Part shown: positions 58,082 through 64,000 of the stretch, piece by piece
Position numbering within the stretch: position 1 is the first letter of the stretch
Layout: each line of letters begins with the position of its first letter
NCBI RefSeq assembly: GCF_904849725.1
Contig: NC_058521.1
Coordinates: forward strand, 434,886,676-434,950,675
Length of the DNA: 64,000 nt
Source: Hordeum vulgare subsp. vulgare
Taxonomy: Eukaryota > Streptophyta > Magnoliopsida > Poales > Poaceae
Reading direction: 5' to 3'
Program-made: the position numbers and the translations under genes
The notes under the pieces: model-generated
What the model was told of the DNA's origin: nothing
What the model saw: only the letters and a program-made list of their open reading frames with translations
Database searches by the model: none

Positions 58082-60997
58082 CTAAGTCACCTCAATGGGG
58101 ATATGTATCTCCCCAACAAGCAAATCATACTTCATCTTGACGCGAGGAATAGGGCATTCAAAGCTCCCAATGAGAATCGATGAAGTCTTTTCGATAGCAT
58201 TGATGCAATGTACTCGATATCGTTTCTTCGGAAAGTGCACTGTGTGCTCATTACCGTTGACATGGAAGGTGACATTGCCTTTGTTGCAATCTATAACAGC
58301 CCCTGCAGTGTTTAAAAAGGGTCTTCCGAGGATGATAACCATGGCATCGTCCTCAGGAATATCCAAGATAACAAAGTCTGTTAAGATGGTGGTATTAGCA
58401 ACCACAACAGGCACATCCTCGCAAATGCCAATAGGGAAAACAGTTGATTTGTCGGCCATTTGCAGAGAAATTTCAGTAGGTGTCAACTTATCCAACTCAA
58501 GTCTACGATAAAGAGAAAGCGGCATAACACTAACACCGGCTCCAAGGTCACATAAGGCAGTTCTTACGTAGTTTCCTTTAATGGAGCAAGGTATAGTGGG
58601 CACTCCGGGATCACCAAGTTTCTTAGGAGTTCCACCTTTGAAAGTGGAATTGGCAAGCATGGTGGATATCTCAAGATCTGGTATCTTCCGTTTATTAGTC
58701 ACGATATCTTTCATGTACTTGGCATACGGAGACATCTTGAGCATATCAGTTAACCGCATCTGCAGAAAGACGGGTCTTATCATCTCAACGAAGCGCTCAA
58801 AATCCTCATCATCCTTTTTCTTGGATGGCTTAGGAGGAAAGGGCATAGGTCTCTGAACCCATGGCTCTCTTTCTTTGCCATGCTTCCTAGCAGTGAAGTC
58901 ATTCTTGTCGTATCTCTTAGGTTGTGGATTATCAGGATTAACCATAGGTTCAATCTCCACATCCTCATCATGGCTAGGTTGAGCATTATTATGAACATCA
59001 CTGTCCACATTGTCACCAGGTTCATGTTCATCACCTGATTGTGTTTCTGCATCAGACGCAGAAATATCATTAGGTTCTTCAGGTGTGATCGTATTTGGTG
59101 AACTGGCGTGCAGGTTTCTATCATCCTTATTCTTCTCCTTAGGATGACTAGGTGTATCAGCATTGATTCCTTGAGAATCTTGATCAATTCTCTTAGGATG
59201 ACCTTCAGGATACAAAGGTTCCTGAGTCATTTTGCCTCCTCTAGTAATGACTCTGACAGGGTTGTCATTTAATTCATTGAGCAAGTCATTCTGAGCTTTA
59301 AGTACTTATTCTACCTGAGTAGTAATCATAGAGGCATGTTTACTCAGAAGCTTCATAGCATTGACATTTCTGTCTACACAAGCACTTAAATGGCTAAGCA
59401 TACGCGCACTTTGTTCCAAATGTCTGCTAACATAATCATTGAAACTCTGTTGTTTGGCAACAAAGTTGTCAAATTCAGCAAAGCATAGGCTAGCAGGTTT
59501 ATCAAAAGGAATATCACTCTCATCAAACCTACGCAGAGAATTCACTTCTACTACCTGTAACGGGTTATTGAGACCATGGATCTCTTCGATAGGTGGTAGA
59601 TTTTTGACATCTTCAGATATAATGCCTTTCTCTTGCATAGATTTCTTGGCTTCTTGCATTTCTTCGGGACTGAGGAATAGAATACCTCTTTTCTTAGGAG
59701 TTGGCTTAGGAGGTGGTTCGGGAATAGTCCAAGCATTATCGTTGATCAAGAGGTTATTCAGTAGGGTCTCAGCTTGTTCTACAGTTCGTTCCCTAAAAAC
59801 ACAACCGGCACAACTATCTAGGTGGTCTCTAGAGGCATCGGTAAGTCCGTTATAGAGGATATCAAGTATCTCGTTCTTCTTAAGAGGGTGATCAGGCAAA
59901 GCACTCTGTAGCTGGACGAGCCTCCCCCAAGCTTGTGGAAGACTCTCTTGTTGGAGTTGGGCAAAGTTGTATATTTCCTGCAAGGCAGCTTGCTTCTTAT
60001 GGACAGGGAAATATTTCTCACAGAAGTAATAGACCATCTCCTGGGGATTACGCACACATCCAGGAGAAAGAGAGGTGAAGCAGGCTTTAGCATCATCCTT
60101 TAGAGAGAAAGGAAATAACTTAAGGATATAGTAGTGGCGGATCTTCTCCTCATTAGTGAAAAGGTTGGCTATTTCGGATAGTTTAGCAAGATGGGCTATG
60201 ACTGTCTCAGACTCATAACCGTGAAAAGGATCATATTCGACTAGAGATATTATCTCAGGGTCGACAGAGAATTCATAATCCTTATCGGTGACAAAGATAG
60301 GCGAAGTGGCAATCTTCGGATCATTTCTCATCCTAACTTCCCGAGATTTTTCCTTCCACTTGAGAACTAATTTCTCAGCGTCATAGGCATCCTTACACGC
60401 AAGAAAATCCTCAGCTATCTCTCCCTCCATAATGTAACCCTCAGGTATAACATGCAATTCATATCTAGGAGAGCTAGGTCTAGCAGGAGCGAAAGCAGGT
60501 TCTATCTCAATAGCATCGGCAGTTTCAGAAGCATCACGAGCATTGGCAGTAACTCTAGGAATATGAGCATCAAGGAACGCTCCCAGTGGAACATCAGGCA
60601 AAGGAGTATCTCTAGAAGTATCAAGCATAGCATCATCATGCATAGTAGCATCTCTAGCATCATCAGGCAAAGCAGTATCAAGCATAGCATCTCTAGCAGT
60701 ATCAAGCATAGCATCTCTAGCAGTATCAAGCATAGTATCAGGCATAGTATCAAGCATAGTATCGTCAGGCATAGTATCAAGCATAGTATCAAGCATAGTA
60801 TCAAGCATAGCATCTCTAGCAGTAGTATCACAAGCATCATCAAGCACAGGCGACATATCAAGATTTCTAGCAGAAGGTGATGTCGCAAACTTACTCATAA
60901 CTGAAGGTGAATCAAGTGCAGGGCTAGATGGCAATTCCTTACCTCCCCTCGTAGTTGAGGGCAAGACTTTGGTCTTCAGATCCTTCAGATTCTTCAT
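58082..60997 (-). pseudogene. gag-pro: K gag-protease, one in-frame stop
   Basis: ATG at 60997 (MKNLKDLKTK). gag to 59306: a repetitive acidic N-terminal third, then a capsid core with LKLFPFSLKDDAKACF and QAWGRLVQL. TAA at 59306-59308, after which the same frame continues to 58082 with a charged linker and a retropepsin domain: CDLGAGVSVMPLSLY, ADKSTVFPIG, IILGRPFLNTAGAVID. Total 971 codons. Apart from the single TAA, this is the best preserved gag-protease in the window. The region 59284-58082 begins with TTG in isolation, so it is read as a continuation, not a separate gene. Confidence 0.9.
60605..60845 (-). repeat. Coding minisatellite in K gag
   Basis: 15-bp-based degenerate repeat encoding variants of MLDTM / ARDAMLDT on the minus strand, about 80 residues. 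It stays in frame, so the array lengthens the protein without breaking it. Confidence 0.88.
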
Positions 60998-61047
60998 AGT
61001 GATCAGCAGATATAAATCCCAAGTGACTCAGAGAATATAGCAATACC

Positions 61048-61065
61048 TCCCCGACAACGGCACCA
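61048..61065 (-). other. K primer binding site
   Basis: TGGTGCCGTTGTCGGGGA on the minus strand, 9 bases after the LTR end GACGTCA; tRNA-Asp type with two changes. Confidence 0.85.
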
Positions 61066-61074
61066 GAAAAATGC

Positions 61075-62649
61075 TGACGTCAGCTGTGCTCCCTTGGAAA
61101 TGGCTCTAGAAAAGTGCTGATCCTGCAATCTCTAGTGTTAGCTAGACGAATGCTTATGACAACTAACCTTCTCCTGCAACGGCACCAGAAGAATGCTAAT
61201 AGCACTCCCCCTCCCAATGAGACTGGAAGAATGTTGTTGATGGCCCACCAACGCGTGGGTTCGCAACAGTTTTCGAGGGTAGAGTATTCGACCCAAATTT
61301 GTAGGTAAGCCAGTCAGGAGGTGAGAGTATACTCTCAAGTATTAGCAGCTGAATGTGTTAGATTCAACCACACCTGAAAGATTATTATCTGCGAGCACAA
61401 TAGTAACAATAAATTAGTAAAAGCGAAGTAGCGGGTATCGGCAGTGTAACGAGCAATAGCAGTGGCAAGGAACAACAGTAGTGAGAGCAGTAGCAAGTAG
61501 CAACAGTAGCAAGCGACAGTAGTAGGACAAACTCGTATGCATTGGGTCGGTGATTTGTTTGGATGATATTCATCATGCAACAGCTATAACACGGAGGGAT
61601 ATGTGGCTAGCTCCCGTTCGTCGATGTGATGTAGGCATGCATTCCGTGTGTTGTCATACGTGCTTAGGGAAAAGAACTTGCATGACATCTATTGTCCATC
61701 CCTCTCGTGGCAGCGGGGTACAAAAGGAAACTACGGGATATTAAGGTTATCCTTTTAATAAAGAACCGGAACAACACATTAGCACTTGGTGAACACATGA
61801 ACTCCTCAAACTATGGTCATCATCGGGAGTGGTTCCGGTTATTGTCACTCCGGGGTTGCCGGATCATAACACATAGTAGGTAACTACAACTTGCAAGATC
61901 GGATCTAAAATACACATATATTGGTGACAACATAATAATTTCATATCTGAAATCATGGCACTCGGTCCCTAATGACAAGCATTAAGCATGGCAAAGTAGT
62001 AGCAACATCAAATCTCAGAACATAGTGGATACTAGGGATCAATCCCCATCAAAACTAACTCGATTACATGATAGATCTCATCCTACTCATCACCGTCGAG
62101 CGAGCCTACGAATAGATTAGTCACGAAAGACGAAGACCTTCATGGAATTAGAGAGGGAAGAAGGTTGATGATGACGATGGCGACGATTTCCCCTCTCCTG
62201 AGCCCAAGACGGACTCCAGATCTGCCCTCCAGATGAAGAACAGGTGGTGGCGGCGTCTCTGTATCGAAAATGCGACGAAAACTTCTCATTTTTATTTTTT
62301 TCTAGGATGAAAGACAACTTATAGAGCTGGAGTTGGGGGCGGCAGGTGCCTGTGGGCCCCACAAGCCTGCCCACCGCCACCAGGGGGGTGGTGGCGGAGC
62401 AGGGGCTTGTGGCCCACTGGCCCACCCCCTCAGGTGGATTCTGGTGCAGGTATTTTTGATATTTTCCAAAACTGCTCCCCATAAATTTTCAGGACGTTTG
62501 GAGAACTTTGATTTCTGCACAAGAATAACACCAAGGCAATTCTGCTGAAAACAGCGTCAGTCCAGGTTAGTTCCATTCAAATCATGCAAATTATAGTCCA
62601 AAACAAGGGCAAAAGAGTTTGAAAAAGTAGATACGTTGGAGACTTATCA
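61075..62649 (-). repeat. K 5' LTR
   Basis: 1575 bp, TGATAAGTCTCC to GCTGACGTCA on the minus strand. Hairpin 62352-62417, TATA-like CTCTATAAG at about 62318-62326. PBS-like units at 61090-61107, 61170-61187 and about 61206-61225. The ancestral LTR end GGGCCATCA is at 61238. Confidence 0.93.
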
Positions 62650-64000
62650 ACCCCCATAACTGGAAACGCCCCAAAGGAGATAGCGTTGGAGAATGCATGT
62701 CAGGCCACTCTAGCCAAGCGCGAGCAGCTCGAGTGGCTCCAGCAGTCACTCGACGCTCAGGCCACGAGGGATCAGCCCGGCTCTAGCCACAATCATCGTG
62801 AGTTGTCTCCAAACAACCGCCCATGCCATATTGAGGTGATGCGAACACCTGTGCTGAACTTGGCCGCTGCCACTCAGATCATTGATTCCATTCAGCCGAG
62901 TGAGTGTGCGGTCGGAGAAGGCATTCAGCAGATCCAGGCTCTGCTGAAGATCGCCATGCAACAAAACTCTTTGGTGTCACAATCCCAACATCATATCCAT
63001 AGCAGGTCCGTTTAGGCGGACACAATGCAGTCGGCTCATAGACCGTATGCACTCGGAAGATGTCAAAGATCTCCTCCACCTCCCAGAGTTCCGCACGAAG
63101 ATCGACAACATGCTCACCGGGTTCATAGCAGAACATCTCCTTTGAGGACTGGTTCACCCGGACACCAACCCCATGACCGCAGGCCAAGCCCCAATCGACA
63201 CAACGGTTATGGGGACGATAGCTACAAGGCCCCTCATTTCAATGCGAGATCCATAATCATGCAGAACATGGTCCACAGATCGCGAGCTAGCCGTGGAATA
63301 TCATGCCTTGAGTGCTTTGGTCGGCACATCCGTGAAGAGGAGATCCCCTCCAACTATAGTTTGGCCACGGGGATCGACAAGTTCAAGGTGAGTCCAAGAT
63401 GGAAACCTGGCTCAAGGATTACCGAGTGGCCGCCCAAATAGGTGGGGGCGATGACTTCGTCGCGATGAAGCATCTGCCCCTCATGCTAGAGGGATCAGCA
63501 AGAGCTTGGTTCAATCAGCTTCCCTCCGGCAGTATCCGCAGCTTGTGAGATTTGGCCCGAGTGTTTGTCAAAACATTCGAGGGCACTTACAAGCGCCCAT
63601 GTGGTTTGACTGAGCTACATCATTGTGTTTAGAAGAGTAACGATACCATCCAGGAGTACATCCAGCGGTGGACCATGTTACACAACACAATAGAAAATGT
63701 CACCGAGCATCACGCCGTGTGCACTTTCAAAGCGGGCACTCGGTACCGAGAGCTCATCCTCAAGTTTGACCGATCAGGGGATCTGTCTTTGAGTCGAGCG
63801 ATGGAAATCGCCAATCGATATGCAAACGGCGAAGAAGAAGACCGCCTCCACAACGGCAAAGCCTGAGCCGGCGGAGCCCCCCAGTTGGGCAATGCCGGGA
63901 AAAACAAAAGCGAAAGGGCGACCCATCAGGCAAAGCCGAAGTAGCCGTTGTCCCAGGGCAAAGCCAGAGCAAGACCAAGAAGAAGAAGAAAGATTGGGCG

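Larger units (their letters stand above)
52761..62649 (-). mobile_element. Element K: non-autonomous Athila-type element with gag-protease and env-like ORF but no pol
   Basis: 9889 bp on the minus strand, perfect ACCCC target duplication (52756-52760, 62650-62654), two LTRs of 1573 and 1575 bp. Between protease (ends 58082) and the env-like ORF (from about 57390) there are only about 690 bp with an LTR-like segment and no RT, RNase H or integrase. It needs a partner for reverse transcription; A/B-type elements share its PBS class and its GGGGGAGT polypurine tract and are candidates. Confidence 0.93.
52279..63866 (+). pseudogene. gag: J gag, split by element K
   Basis: ATG at 52279. In-frame TAG at 52558-52560 and 52732-52734 before K. 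After K the frame continues at 62656 (ITGNAPKEIALEN), with TAG at 63013-63015, and loses its frame near 63380-63400. The conserved retrotransposon-gag core lies at about 63450-63850: EGSARAWFNQLPSG, IQEYIQRWT and SLSRAMEIANRYANGEE motifs, with two more stops (near 63547 and 63630). This is the capsid protein of a Tat/Retand-like Gypsy lineage, judged from the core motif style; inactive. Confidence 0.75.
51565..64000 (+). mobile_element. Element J: Gypsy-type element of another lineage, running off the window, interrupted by K
   Basis: 5' LTR 51565-52146, PBS-like site 52149-52166, gag from 52279 to beyond 63866, split by K at 52761. Joining the flanks with one ACCCC copy gives an uninterrupted reading frame across the insertion site. 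gag is GC-rich and its motifs differ from A, F1 and K. RT is outside the window. Confidence 0.8.

Noticed and set aside
59306..59308. Functional gag terminator in K
   Set aside because: The frame continues without gap into protease and the context GAA TAA looks like a point mutation; a family-level comparison would be needed to claim readthrough.
60605..60845. CRISPR-like array
   Set aside because: Repeats are contiguous 15-bp coding units without unique spacers, in plant retrotransposon gag.
60452..60880. 142-codon plus-strand Ser/Ile/His-rich repeat protein
   Set aside because: Antisense shadow of the gag minisatellite; the gag frame on the minus strand is supported by conserved flanking capsid sequence.

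Overview
This window is intergenic DNA from a large-genome grass. Nearly all of it consists of nested LTR retrotransposons plus one CACTA DNA transposon and three Stowaway MITEs. The organism is most likely a Triticeae species (wheat, rye, barley or a relative). The reasons are an Angela/BARE/WIS-type Copia element, several Athila-lineage Gypsy elements whose LTRs start TGATACGTC, and Stowaway MITEs with CTCCCTCCGT ends. I see no convincing host gene, rRNA, tRNA or CRISPR array. No pol-bearing element is intact: every gag-pol has stops, frameshifts or lost catalytic residues. Family names beyond Angela are not asserted.

Left half (1-44657), outermost to innermost. Element G (+, Gypsy) enters from the left and ends at 44657. 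Inside it lies F2 (+, ends 37406). Inside F2 lies F1 (-, 17652-23807, gag-protease only), inside F1 lies A (+, 1-17651), and inside A lies the Angela-type Copia element (7640-15266, TSD CTACC). A second member of A's family, B (-, 27744-37055, TSD GTGAC), sits in the 3' LTR of F2. A CACTA element (38310-42780) holding three Stowaway MITEs sits in G.

Right half. 44658-46785 is unassigned. H (46786-50579) is a 5'-truncated Gypsy-like element with a small ORF. I (50580-51564) is an LTR-like fragment. J (51565 to the window end) is a different Gypsy lineage whose gag is split by K (-, 52761-62649, TSD ACCCC). K carries gag-protease and an env-like ORF but no reverse transcriptase or integrase.

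Most interesting features. (1) In A, B and K a GC-rich hairpin with conserved arms (CCACAAGC / GCTTGTGG) lies in the LTR, and a second copy with TATA- or LTR-like flanks lies inside the element just upstream of the third (env-like) ORF. The hairpin interior differs between elements but matches between the LTR and internal copies of the same element. (2) Both LTRs of K are extended by about 160 bp containing three degenerate primer-binding-site units. (3) Every element with a readable internal region repeats its own 3' polypurine-tract variant in an internal stem-loop. (4) A and B have a retrovirus-like splice donor just after the primer binding site and an acceptor just before ORF3. Together these suggest a dedicated expression arrangement for the third ORF in these Athila-type elements. 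That function is inferred; the sequence features themselves are visible.
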